Shown here one piece after another: positions 41,976 to 50,418 of a stretch of 64,000 bases of DNA. The DNA is taken from assembly GCA_000622025.1 (NCBI GenBank), contig KK211387.1, positions 186,001 to 250,000 on the forward strand. The letters are read 5' to 3'. Position 1 is the stretch's first letter. The number at the start of each line of letters is the position of its first letter. The stretch comes from Lachnospiraceae bacterium AD3010 (GTDB lineage: Bacteria > Bacillota > Clostridia > Lachnospirales > Lachnospiraceae). Under the pieces are notes generated by a model. It made no database searches. It worked only from the letters and a program-made list of their open reading frames with translations, and had not been told where the DNA came from. Made by a program: the position numbers and the translations under genes.

Positions 41976-43783
41976 TGAAGGTCAGGATTGCCGATTATAT
42001 AGCGGATTTTCTAGTTAATCATAAGGTGGATACTGTTTTTACCGTCACAGGCGGCGGAGCAATGCACTTAAATGATGCCTTCGGACATCACGATAAGCTG
42101 CAATGCATTTATAATCACCACGAGCAGGGATCAGCGATCGCAGCGGAGGGGTATACCAGGCTTACCGGTAAGGTGGCTGCGGTATGCGTGACCAGCGGTC
42201 CGGGCGGGACCAATGCCATAACGGGTGTTTTCGACTGCTTTGTTGACTCTGTCCCTATGTTTGTGGTCTCCGGACAGGTTAAGAGAGAGACCACCGTGAG
42301 ATATACGAAAACCGCTCTAAGGCAGCTGGGGGATCAGGAGTGTGATATCGTTAAGGTTGTGGAGCCTATTACCAAATTCGCCGTAATGATCACAAACCCC
42401 TATGAAATAAGGTACCAGCTGGAAAAGGCCTGGTATCTGGCAACCCACGGCAGAAGAGGACCCGTGTGGATAGATGTTCCCCTGGACATACAGGGTGCTG
42501 TCATAGAGACCACTCAGCTCACCGGTTTTGAGAAGAAAAATACCGAAAAGATAGAGCAGCCGCTTTTTGATAAATCGGAGGCTGACAAGATACTTGAGAG
42601 GCTTGAGGTGTCGAAACGCCCGGTTATCCTCGCGGGAGAGGGGATAAGGCTCGGCGAAGCCTATAAGGAATTTGTTGAAACCACAAGCGCCCTGAAGATC
42701 CCCGTTGTTACCTGCTGGAATGCCCAGGATCTTCTGTGGGAAAGCAATCCCTACTTTGCAGGTATTCCGGGAACCGTGGGGCAGAGAGCGGCCAATTTCA
42801 TAGTTCAGGCTGCAGATCTTCTGATAGTTCTTGGCTGCAGGATGAATATCAGGAATATAAGCTATAATAAGCACCAGTTCGCGGAAAATGCATATAAGAT
42901 CCAGGTGGACATAGATGAAAATGAATTATGTAAACCCACTGTAAAAATAGATATGCCGGTTCATGCAGATGTTAAGGATGTCTGTGCGGAGCTTGCCCAT
43001 GCTTCTGCAGATGAGGTGGGTGACCACAGAGAGTGGCTCAGGTGGTGCCGTAACCTTAGAAAGCGTTATCCCGTGGTGCTTCCGCAGTATCTGGAAAACC
43101 AGAAGCCTATGAATCCTTACGCATTTCTGGATATCCTGTCGGAGAACCTTGACGGAGGAGATGGAGTCATCTGCGGAAACGGTGCGGCCTGCGTGCAGGT
43201 ATTCCAGACCCTGAAGCTGAAGAAGGGAATGAGGATATTTACGAATTCCGGTTCTGCGGAAATGGGCTTTGCTCTTCCGGCAGCTCTCGGAGCGGCAGCT
43301 TCAGGAAGCGGCAGAAGGATAATCTGCATCGACGGTGACGGCTCATTTATGATGAATATGCAGGAGCTGCAGACCATCGTTCATAATAAGCTGGATATAA
43401 AGATAATCATCTTAAATAATAACGGCTATCATTCCATAAGGCAGACCCAGAGAAACCTCTTTAAGGGGAGAGGGCATGTGGGAATAGACAGGGAAAGCGG
43501 CGTATCCTTCCCGGATCTAAAAAAGATCGCCTCAGCCTTTGGTCTTTCCTATGTAAAGACCGATTCATTAAAGAATGCGGACAGCCGGCTGAAAAAAGCC
43601 TTTGATACAGAAGGACCTGTTATCATTGAGGCTGTTCTGGATCATAATCAGGACTTTGAGCCAAAGACTTCGTCAAGGGTGCTTGAGGACGGGACCATAG
43701 TTTCGGCACCTCTCGATGATATGTTCCCCTTCCTTCCAAGAGAGGAATATGAAGGGATAAGAAAGGAAGCGGCGGGTATTTGA
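41975..43783 (+). CDS. Thiamine-diphosphate-dependent enzyme, acetolactate-synthase/YerE-like
   Basis: 602 residues with the three domains of the acetohydroxyacid synthase superfamily. Residue about 51 is the catalytic Glu in 'YNHHEQGSAIAAEGYTRLTG'. 'VCVTSGPGGTNAITG' follows. The ThDP/Mg site is 'CIDGDGSFMMNMQELQTIVH' with 'IILNNNGYHS'. In a locus with RfbFGH, the closest known logic is YerE of Yersinia, which decarboxylates pyruvate and adds the two-carbon unit to C4 of CDP-3,6-dideoxy-4-ketohexose (yersiniose pathway). Housekeeping IlvB is less likely because no small subunit follows. The acceptor is inferred. Confidence 0.82.
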   Translation: MKVRIADYIADFLVNHKVDTVFTVTGGGAMHLNDAFGHHDKLQCIYNHHEQGSAIAAEGYTRLTGKVAAVCVTSGPGGTNAITGVFDCFVDSVPMFVVSGQVKRETTVRYTKTALRQLGDQECDIVKVVEPITKFAVMITNPYEIRYQLEKAWYLATHGRRGPVWIDVPLDIQGAVIETTQLTGFEKKNTEKIEQPLFDKSEADKILERLEVSKRPVILAGEGIRLGEAYKEFVETTSALKIPVVTCWNAQDLLWESNPYFAGIPGTVGQRAANFIVQAADLLIVLGCRMNIRNISYNKHQFAENAYKIQVDIDENELCKPTVKIDMPVHADVKDVCAELAHASADEVGDHREWLRWCRNLRKRYPVVLPQYLENQKPMNPYAFLDILSENLDGGDGVICGNGAACVQVFQTLKLKKGMRIFTNSGSAEMGFALPAALGAAASGSGRRIICIDGDGSFMMNMQELQTIVHNKLDIKIIILNNNGYHSIRQTQRNLFKGRGHVGIDRESGVSFPDLKKIASAFGLSYVKTDSLKNADSRLKKAFDTEGPVIIEAVLDHNQDFEPKTSSRVLEDGTIVSAPLDDMFPFLPREEYEGIRKEAAGI

Positions 43784-43810
43784 CGCGCCATGCGCGATTA
43801 CACAGGATAA

Positions 43811-44812
43811 ATGACTGATACAAAGAAAAAGACGATAAGCATAATGATACCCTGCTATAACGAGGTTGAGAATGTGGGTCCGATAAGCGACCGTATCATT
43901 GAGATAATGACTACGGAGCTTCAGGAATATGATTACGAGCTTCTATTTATCGACAATTTCTCGGTTGACGGCACAAGGGAGAAGCTTACTGAGATCTGCG
44001 CTAAAAATAAGAAGATCAAGGCGATCTTTAATGTGACAAATTTCGGACAGTTCAATTCACCCTTCTACGGAATGTGCCAGACCAGCGGTGACTGTACCAT
44101 ATCCATGGCCTGCGACTTCCAGGATCCTCCGGAGCTTATCCCGCAGTTTGTCCGGGAGTGGGAGAATGGATACAAGATCGTAAGCGCTATTAAAACCGGA
44201 AGCAAGGAAAACGGTTTCATTTACTTTTTACGTACACTTTACTACAGGATAATCAAAAATATGTCCGATGTGAAGATGATAGAAAACTTTACCGGTACGG
44301 GACTCTATGACCGCTCCTTTATAAGTCTCTTAAAAAAGCTTGATGATCCGGTGCCCTTTCTGCGCGGCATAGTTGCTGAATACAATTTCAAGAGAAAAGA
44401 GATCCCCTTTGTACAGCCGAAGAGGAGGGCGGGGAAGACCAGCAACAATTTTTACAAGCTCTATGATGCAGCCATGCTCTCGATCACCTCATATACAAAG
44501 GTGGGATTGAGACTGGCCACGTTTTTCGGCTTCTTCGCCGGGCTCGTGAGCTTCTGCATAGCCATATACTATACTGTGATGAAGCTTACCCACTGGTACA
44601 GCTTCTCGGCAGGCTACGCTCCCATGCTTATCGGAGTATTCCTTTTGGGTTCCCTCCAGCTTTTCTTTATCGGCTTTATGGGAGAATACATTCTGAATAT
44701 CAATACACGTATCATGCACAGACCTCTGGTGGTGGAGGAAAAACGGCTGAATTTTGATGATGCTCCGCCTGATGAGGAAAAAACGGATAAGACCGACAGT
44801 TTGGACAAATGA
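43811..44812 (+). CDS. GT2 glycosyltransferase, GtrB/DPM1-like, membrane anchored
   Basis: 333 residues. GT-A domain: 'SIMIPCYNEVENVGPISDRI', 'ELLFIDNFSVDGTRE', 'ISMACDFQDPPELIPQ' (metal-binding DxD-like region), 'VPFLRGIVAEYNFKRKEIPF'. Two C-terminal membrane segments (about 235-260 and 268-292; 'VGLRLATFFGFFAGLVSF', 'LIGVFLLGSLQLFFIGFMGEY'). This is the family that makes undecaprenyl-phosphate sugars, the donors needed by YfhO-like GT-C enzymes. It therefore probably feeds the two YfhO proteins. The stop overlaps the next start by 4 nt. Confidence 0.88.
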   Translation: MTDTKKKTISIMIPCYNEVENVGPISDRIIEIMTTELQEYDYELLFIDNFSVDGTREKLTEICAKNKKIKAIFNVTNFGQFNSPFYGMCQTSGDCTISMACDFQDPPELIPQFVREWENGYKIVSAIKTGSKENGFIYFLRTLYYRIIKNMSDVKMIENFTGTGLYDRSFISLLKKLDDPVPFLRGIVAEYNFKRKEIPFVQPKRRAGKTSNNFYKLYDAAMLSITSYTKVGLRLATFFGFFAGLVSFCIAIYYTVMKLTHWYSFSAGYAPMLIGVFLLGSLQLFFIGFMGEYILNINTRIMHRPLVVEEKRLNFDDAPPDEEKTDKTDSLDK

Positions 44813-45825
44813 ACCTTAACGTACTTTATCAGTTTAACGAAAAGTACGCTCCCTATGCGGGGGCCAGCATAACCAGTCTTCTGGAGAACAATAAACATCT
44901 GGACAGGATCCGTATCTTTATTCTGGGAGAGGATCTGTCCCAGTTTTCCTGCCAGAGGCTAAGAAGCCTAACCGCCCAGTATGGAAGGCTTCTGAATTTT
45001 GTGAGGATCGAGAACCTGATCGCCCTTATGAAGGAGATGCATATGCCCTCCTACAGGGGTTCATATGCCGCAAATATGCGGCTTTTTCTGTCCTTTATCA
45101 TAAATGAGGACATAGACAGGCTTCTCTATCTGGATGCGGATACCATAGTAACCGGGAAGCTGGATCCTCTTATAGAACTGGATATGGGAGATCATCCTCT
45201 TGCTATGTGTCTGGATTCCCTGGTACGTAAGCACAAGAAACGCCTGAATTTTGATATGGCGGACTTTTATTATAATTCGGGAGTGATCCTTTTTGATATG
45301 AGAAAATGGCGGAAGCTGCGCTGTTCAGAGCGCATCGCGGATCACGTAAAGAACGTGAGAGCCTGGTATCCGTCGCCGGATCAGGACCTTCTAAATGTGG
45401 TATTAAAGGGCGAGATCATGAAGCTTAGCCCCAGATATAATATCCAGCCGGTTTATCTTGCCTTTTCACTGAGGTCATACTTTATGACCTTCGGGGGAAA
45501 GGGCTTTTATACACCGGAGGAAATGCGGGCTGCCCTGACCGCTCCCGTAATATATCATTTCTTCCGCTTCGTGGGGGAATTTCCCTGGCATAAGAATAAT
45601 GTCCACCCGGATAATGACCTTTTTGACAAGTATATCGCCCTGTCCCCCTGGAATGATTACGTGAAGCAGCCTGCAGATAACGGCCTTATCCTGAGACTGG
45701 AAAAGATCCTCTATAAGAGGCTGCCCCGTTTTTTGTTTATCAGGCTTTTCAGGACCGCCTATGAGGATTTCATAAAAAAGGCGAACAAGGACTCACTCAA
45801 ATTTAAGACAAACAGGCATATGTGA
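44809..45825 (+). CDS. GT8 family glycosyltransferase
   Basis: 338 residues. 'NVLYQFNEKYAPYAGASITSLLENN' and 'RLLYLDADTIVTGKLDPLI' (DxD motif at about 110) identify a family 8 retaining transferase, like LPS galactosyl/glucosyltransferases. Also 'YYNSGVILFDMRKWR' and 'YHFFRFVGEFPWHKN' (the late His of the metal site). Cytoplasmic. It is coupled to the GT2 gene by a 4-nt overlap and ends 15 nt from the convergent ACP gene. Confidence 0.88.
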   Translation: MNLNVLYQFNEKYAPYAGASITSLLENNKHLDRIRIFILGEDLSQFSCQRLRSLTAQYGRLLNFVRIENLIALMKEMHMPSYRGSYAANMRLFLSFIINEDIDRLLYLDADTIVTGKLDPLIELDMGDHPLAMCLDSLVRKHKKRLNFDMADFYYNSGVILFDMRKWRKLRCSERIADHVKNVRAWYPSPDQDLLNVVLKGEIMKLSPRYNIQPVYLAFSLRSYFMTFGGKGFYTPEEMRAALTAPVIYHFFRFVGEFPWHKNNVHPDNDLFDKYIALSPWNDYVKQPADNGLILRLEKILYKRLPRFLFIRLFRTAYEDFIKKANKDSLKFKTNRHM

Positions 45826-45840
45826 TCCTGCCGGATCAGG

Positions 45841-46086
45841 TCAGCTGTTCTTATCGCCTAGAATTATGTCAACCATCTCGCCGACGTTTTTCATGGTAGT
45901 CACCTTTCCCATGGGTACTTTTATGGAAAACGCTTTCTCAACGGCAACTATAAGGTTGATGTGCTCAAAGGAATCCCAGTCCTCTATATCGGCGGAGGTG
46001 GTTTCGTCATTGATCTCTATTTCCTCATCATCAAATACGGTGCGGAATACTTCAGTCAGCTTTTCAAATACTTCTTCTCTTGTCAT
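45841..46086 (-). CDS. Acyl carrier protein
   Basis: 81 residues, acidic. 'SADIEDWDSFEHINLIVAVEKAF' contains the phosphopantetheine-accepting Ser (about residue 38, motif DSFEHI in place of DSLD). Length and four-helix pattern fit a discrete ACP. It is the last gene of a minus-strand operon with SDR, MaoC and FkbH-like genes, so it is most likely the carrier on which the acyl group is built, and not the housekeeping AcpP. A GAGACAAAATGA-type site precedes the ATG. Confidence 0.88.
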   Translation of the reverse strand: MTREEVFEKLTEVFRTVFDDEEIEINDETTSADIEDWDSFEHINLIVAVEKAFSIKVPMGKVTTMKNVGEMVDIILGDKNS

Positions 46087-46127
46087 TTTGTCTCCTTTGC
46101 AAAAGTACTCGGTCTTTATGCCAAAAG

Positions 46128-46865
46128 TCAGATGATACCGCCGGTTACAGCGATATTCTGCCCGGTTACCGCCTGGGCGGCATCGGACAGGAGATATTCC
46201 ATCACAGGAAGGACATCGGATATCTCAATGTTTCTTCCCAGTGGATTTCTTGCAGCATTTTCTTTAAGGACCACCTCTTTTTTTAACACATTCCGTAAGA
46301 ATTTCGTGTCCATCATATCCGGGGAAATACCGTTTACGGTAATGCCCTTTGAGGCATATTCCTGGGAGAGGCTCTTCATAAGCCCAAGCAGCGCATATTT
46401 TGAGGTTACATAGGAACTCTGGTATTTGGGAGGGTTATTTACAGTTACGGAGCTCAGCATAAGGATCACCCGGCCGTAACGGTTCTTCATCATTTTTGGA
46501 AGGAAATCCTTTAAGAGTGTGACAACGGAGACAGTGGAGATCGTAAAGCTATTTAAAAAATCTCCGCTATCTCTTTTATGGAATTTTTCCCCAAGCATCT
46601 CTCCTGAAGAGAGGTGGATAAAGTGGTCGGGATAAACTCCCCTTTCCCGGACGGCATCAAGTAAAGCCTCTGTTTCTTTAGGATCCTTAAGGTCTGCCTT
46701 CAGAGGGATAAGAGAGGGACCGAAGGAGCGGACAATCTCCCGGAGATGGTCATTCATATGATTATAATGAGCATAAATAAGGGAATAAGATCTGCCGTTA
46801 CGATCCAGAAATTCCATACCTGTATCCGAGGAGGCCCCTGTCATAAATAAGCATCTGTCACTCAT
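46128..46865 (-). CDS. Short-chain dehydrogenase (3-oxoacyl-ACP reductase-like)
   Basis: 245 residues. 'LFMTGASSDTGMEFL' (NADP motif TGxxxDTG, slightly atypical), 'VILMLSSVTVNNPPKYQSSYVTSKYALLGLM' (catalytic Ser, Tyr and Lys in YVTSK), 'INGISPDMMDTKF'-like segment and 'YLLSDAAQAVTGQNIAVTGGII', the usual FabG ending. With the adjacent MaoC and ACP it would act on an ACP-bound 3-oxo or 3-hydroxy acyl chain. It overlaps the MaoC gene by 8 nt. Confidence 0.85.
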   Translation of the reverse strand: MSDRCLFMTGASSDTGMEFLDRNGRSYSLIYAHYNHMNDHLREIVRSFGPSLIPLKADLKDPKETEALLDAVRERGVYPDHFIHLSSGEMLGEKFHKRDSGDFLNSFTISTVSVVTLLKDFLPKMMKNRYGRVILMLSSVTVNNPPKYQSSYVTSKYALLGLMKSLSQEYASKGITVNGISPDMMDTKFLRNVLKKEVVLKENAARNPLGRNIEISDVLPVMEYLLSDAAQAVTGQNIAVTGGII

Positions 46866-47274
46866 CCAGTAATACCTGCATCCTTCCTTTAAGAACCTTC
46901 ACCTTATCTTCATTGGTAATGATAACCCGGAGTTCGATCCGTTTTACGCTGTCATTCATATCAACTATTTCTCCGGATACCCTGAGCTTTTCTCCGAGTA
47001 TGACCGGTTTCAGGAATTTAACCTCCACCGACTGGATGAGACTCAGCTTTCCGGGAAGATAGACGCCGGCCAGAGTGGAAAGGTAGGAGGATGTGAGCAT
47101 TCCAAAGGCTACACGATCCCTGTGACCCTTTTTTTCAGCATAATTACGGTCGTTATGCAAAGGATTAATATCACCAGTTATCTCCAGAAATGAGGAGAAC
47201 GCAGCTTCGTCCACTGCCACGTCAAAGCTCTCACACATTCCGATCTTTAATTCTTCATATCGGTAACTGTTCAT
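46858..47274 (-). CDS. MaoC-like hotdog dehydratase
   Basis: 138 residues. 'FLEITGDINPLHNDRNYAEKKGHRDRVAFGMLTSSYLSTLAG' is the hydratase 2 motif (catalytic Asp and His in D-INPLH). 'KFLKPVILGEKLRVSGEIVD' follows as in (R)-enoyl-CoA/ACP hydratases. It would hydrate or dehydrate a short 3-hydroxyacyl thioester. It sits between the FkbH-like gene and the SDR and overlaps the latter, so these act together on the ACP. Confidence 0.87.
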   Translation of the reverse strand: MNSYRYEELKIGMCESFDVAVDEAAFSSFLEITGDINPLHNDRNYAEKKGHRDRVAFGMLTSSYLSTLAGVYLPGKLSLIQSVEVKFLKPVILGEKLRVSGEIVDMNDSVKRIELRVIITNEDKVKVLKGRMQVLLDE

Positions 47275-47290
47275 AGCCCTTGATCCTGTT

Positions 47291-49075
47291 TCAGCCCCCG
47301 TTGACCGAGATATAATTATTCTTTGCAGTGTACTCCTCTGTTACATCAAACTCCCATACCGTGTTTCCGTCGGGGTCAGAGGAAGTCTTCTTAAATCCCT
47401 GCAGTCCGTAAAAATCCCGTACCATACCGTTTTTTGCGGTGGGATAGTAGTACCCGATGATCTTTTGTATCCCCCTTTCCCTGCATTTTTCCACCAGGGA
47501 ATCCATCATGGCAAATTCCATATCTCTTTTAAGTACCCGGCAGCTCATGATCCAGAGGTCAATATGGCACGCATTTTCCATTATATGACCGATAACTACG
47601 CTTACGACGCCGTTATCTCCAAATTTATCCGATAGTTTGCCGTACAGTGTGATATAGTCGTTATCTGCTTCAAGTGCCTCGATCTCACTTTGTGTATATC
47701 TTCTTGTAGTGAGATTGAACTGATTACTCTTGTTTGTAAGCTGCGCTATCCTGGACATATAGGCAGGGATAAAGCTCTGTATTTCTCCGTGCATATCAAG
47801 GGATCTTAGATATTCACCGTAATCAGTAAATGAATTCAGGCTCTCATTTCTCCGTGCATTTGCCTTATACATCTCTCCTCGTGCGATATCGTCCTTTGAC
47901 AGTGCGGTATTTTCGAAAAATCCCGATCTATCAAGAATGTTAATATAATATTCTGCGCGGTTGCCTATATCCGGAACCGCTGCACCGGGTACATTCTGCC
48001 GGACGATCTCCCTTTCAGCCGGATTATCGTCAACAAAAACAAAGCTTTCGGGAAGAAGATTCAGTTCTGCTGCGGTGTCGATCAGATTTTCGCTTTTTGG
48101 CATCCAGTTTATCCTTTTTGCCGCAAAATCGTCCGGAGAAAGGACAGAATCGGCGCGGAGCAGACCCTGAAGAGCGGTCTTCTCATCATTCTTTGAGTTA
48201 AGGGTGAGGATAACTCCCATTTTTCCAAGAGACTTTACATAGCCCTGGAATTCACTGAAGGCCTGTCCTATGGGGGTTTCCTGACCTGTCTCGATATTAT
48301 CCGCTCCGTCATCTCCGATCACTCCGCCCCAGAGTGTATTATCCATGTCCAGCATAAGAACCTTTTTGTTTCTGCCCATAATGGATTTGATGATATTAGA
48401 AACATTGAAGGAAAAATACGGTATCGCCGGAACGGATAGGGCGTATTTATACATATGCCAGTAAAAAGGATCGGACCAGCTTTCAAGTCCGTAGGAGGCT
48501 GATTCGTAGTTTATATCGTGGATAAAGAATTTTTCATGCTGCGCGGCATAATCTGAAAAACGTAAGTTCAGCCTGTTGATGAAATTAACCCTGCCTCTGC
48601 AGTCTGACGCATCACGGTTTCCGAGAAGTCTGTAATAGGGGTATTCAAAATTATTCTGTATGATCGTACAGCCGTACACTGAGGAGAGCCTATCCCACAT
48701 AAGAGCAAATCTTGAATATTCATTTTCAAGCTTCATTTCGACAGCTTCGGGGCTGTCATCTATTTCCGGATATTCCCTGATGTTTCTGTTACAGGTACAG
48801 ATAAATATGATCTCGGGGGAAAATTCTTCAAGCTCCGGATTCATAAACATGGCATCTTCATAGTAGCGGTTATACTCTGATTCATAGAATTCCGGACGGA
48901 TTCCCTCCTTTAGCAGAAAAAGCTCCAAAACCTTTATGATATCATTGGTCGTAGCACCTCCGAGGACCGCGATCCTTAAGGGAATAAGAGCATCCTGTTT
49001 AAGAAGCTCTCTCCGGAACGATTTTTTCTTTTGTATTATATCCTCTCCATCAAAGGGGTACTCAAGTTCTTTCAT
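47291..49075 (-). CDS. FkbH-like HAD-IIIC protein
   Basis: 594 residues. The N-terminal SGNH-like segment (about 30-230; 'IAVLGGATTNDIIKVLELFL') is followed by a HAD-IIIC domain ('VLMLDMDNTLWGGVIGDDGAD' pattern at about 238-258, 'LTLNSKNDEKTAL', 'SFVFVDDNPAEREIVRQ') and a C-terminal GNAT-like domain ('RIAQLTNKSNQFNLTTRRY', 'MSCRVLKRDMEFAMMDSL'). FkbH proteins load and dephosphorylate a 1,3-bisphosphoglycerate-derived glyceryl unit on an ACP in polyketide pathways. Related proteins occur in surface-glycan loci. Here it probably primes the adjacent ACP. The substrate is not proven. Confidence 0.87.
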   Translation of the reverse strand: MKELEYPFDGEDIIQKKKSFRRELLKQDALIPLRIAVLGGATTNDIIKVLELFLLKEGIRPEFYESEYNRYYEDAMFMNPELEEFSPEIIFICTCNRNIREYPEIDDSPEAVEMKLENEYSRFALMWDRLSSVYGCTIIQNNFEYPYYRLLGNRDASDCRGRVNFINRLNLRFSDYAAQHEKFFIHDINYESASYGLESWSDPFYWHMYKYALSVPAIPYFSFNVSNIIKSIMGRNKKVLMLDMDNTLWGGVIGDDGADNIETGQETPIGQAFSEFQGYVKSLGKMGVILTLNSKNDEKTALQGLLRADSVLSPDDFAAKRINWMPKSENLIDTAAELNLLPESFVFVDDNPAEREIVRQNVPGAAVPDIGNRAEYYINILDRSGFFENTALSKDDIARGEMYKANARRNESLNSFTDYGEYLRSLDMHGEIQSFIPAYMSRIAQLTNKSNQFNLTTRRYTQSEIEALEADNDYITLYGKLSDKFGDNGVVSVVIGHIMENACHIDLWIMSCRVLKRDMEFAMMDSLVEKCRERGIQKIIGYYYPTAKNGMVRDFYGLQGFKKTSSDPDGNTVWEFDVTEEYTAKNNYISVNGG

Positions 49076-49137
49076 TCAGAGATTCTCCTTTTTACGATCC
49101 GATCATCCGGGACAAAAGCAGTGTGCCGTTAAGAGCA

Positions 49138-50418
49138 TCACTCTGCCGTAAATAGTCCGCTTCGGTCGTTGTATTCGAAGTACTGTTCCGACAAAAACTG
49201 TCCGTCCTGCTTATTTCTTACCTCGATCTTCAGGTCGTAGCCGCCTAAGATATCCTCATCGGCTGTAAGCGGTTCAATTCCGCAGCTTTCAAGACAGAAG
49301 TCCATGGCATACTCATTATATAGCTTTTTCGGATTTTTGACATACAGGGTAAGATCCGTATCATTTCCGGCGGCGGCAAAAATATACTCCACAGCGTCTT
49401 TTCTTTCATTCAGGGTATCTATTCTCTGCTTATCCCACTTAAATACGTCCTCATTCCAGGAAGCGGAGTATCCGCTGTCATTTCTGTGGTCCACAACACC
49501 GGCTTCATTTTTCATATACGCCGCGAGATAGTCACAGACCTTTTCCACACCCAGGAAATTCAAGTGCCCCGTATCACCGAAGCAATAGTTATAATCAAGA
49601 CCGATACTCCCGGTAAGTGTGTTGAATGCGATACTCTTTCCTCCGTTTTCTTCGGTAAGGCTTATCAGAGCATTAAGATAACGCTGTCTTTCCTCCGTAT
49701 ATACGGAAGCATCCACCGGAATGTCGGTCAGGACACATAAGACATTCTTTTGTCTGCAGAGCGAAAGGATCTTTTTATAATACTTTATGCCATCGCCGTT
49801 CTTCAGTTCTTTTTTTTCATCGGTAAAGATAAAGGGCTCATCGCGTTTAAGAACAGAGGTCATGATATAAGCTCCCTTATCGTAATTAACCTCATTCTTA
49901 AAATCCTCTGCCTTCAGATCGTCATATCTTCCGTGATAGGCATAGAGCATTGAGAGGAAAGCGGGGATACCTCCATCGAAGAACTTCCCGGCATAGCTTA
50001 CCGCCTCCAGTTTGTTTTTGTTAAAAGGCAGAAAATCGATGGATTCATGAACAAAGCCGTATCCGGAGTTGATACTGTTTTCCTCATCAGATATTTTGGC
50101 TGCATCTATGAAAACCACCTTGGGACTGCACTGCTCAAGTGCCTCCGCCAGCACATAATACGTCATTTGGACAGACTCACCGGCGGATGCCAGATTGTAC
50201 GAGGTAATTCCATATTCCTTCCACAGGTAGATAGGATCCACAGCCTCATGCATGCGGCTTGCACCGAGAAACAGCGCGTCAAAGCCGGTCTGTGAATTCA
50301 TAAATTCCGATTTATAGTACCAGCTCTTTTTATCCCTGAAGATATGGGAAAGTGTAAGGAGCATCACGGCCGCTAAACATATAAAAATAAAGGCTGAAAC
50401 TGTTTTTTTCATCTTCAT
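49138..50418 (-). CDS. SGNH/DltD-like partner of the O-acyltransferase
   Basis: 426 residues. One N-terminal membrane anchor ('VSAFIFICLAAVMLLTL'), then an extracytoplasmic SGNH-hydrolase-like domain: 'ALFLGASRMHEAVDP' (nucleophile-Ser block), 'VVFIDAAKI', and 'CFGDTGHLNFLGVEKVC' (Asp-x-x-His block). It starts one base after the MBOAT stop. In DltB/DltD, AlgI/AlgX and similar pairs the membrane MBOAT hands the acyl group to such a protein, which attaches it to the polymer. The last 100 residues are a separate beta-rich part. Confidence 0.78.
   Translation of the reverse strand: MKMKKTVSAFIFICLAAVMLLTLSHIFRDKKSWYYKSEFMNSQTGFDALFLGASRMHEAVDPIYLWKEYGITSYNLASAGESVQMTYYVLAEALEQCSPKVVFIDAAKISDEENSINSGYGFVHESIDFLPFNKNKLEAVSYAGKFFDGGIPAFLSMLYAYHGRYDDLKAEDFKNEVNYDKGAYIMTSVLKRDEPFIFTDEKKELKNGDGIKYYKKILSLCRQKNVLCVLTDIPVDASVYTEERQRYLNALISLTEENGGKSIAFNTLTGSIGLDYNYCFGDTGHLNFLGVEKVCDYLAAYMKNEAGVVDHRNDSGYSASWNEDVFKWDKQRIDTLNERKDAVEYIFAAAGNDTDLTLYVKNPKKLYNEYAMDFCLESCGIEPLTADEDILGGYDLKIEVRNKQDGQFLSEQYFEYNDRSGLFTAE

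Noticed and set aside
45822-45837. TGATCC/GGATCA hairpin between convergent genes as a terminator
   Set aside because: The stem is only 6 bp and there is no T run on either strand.
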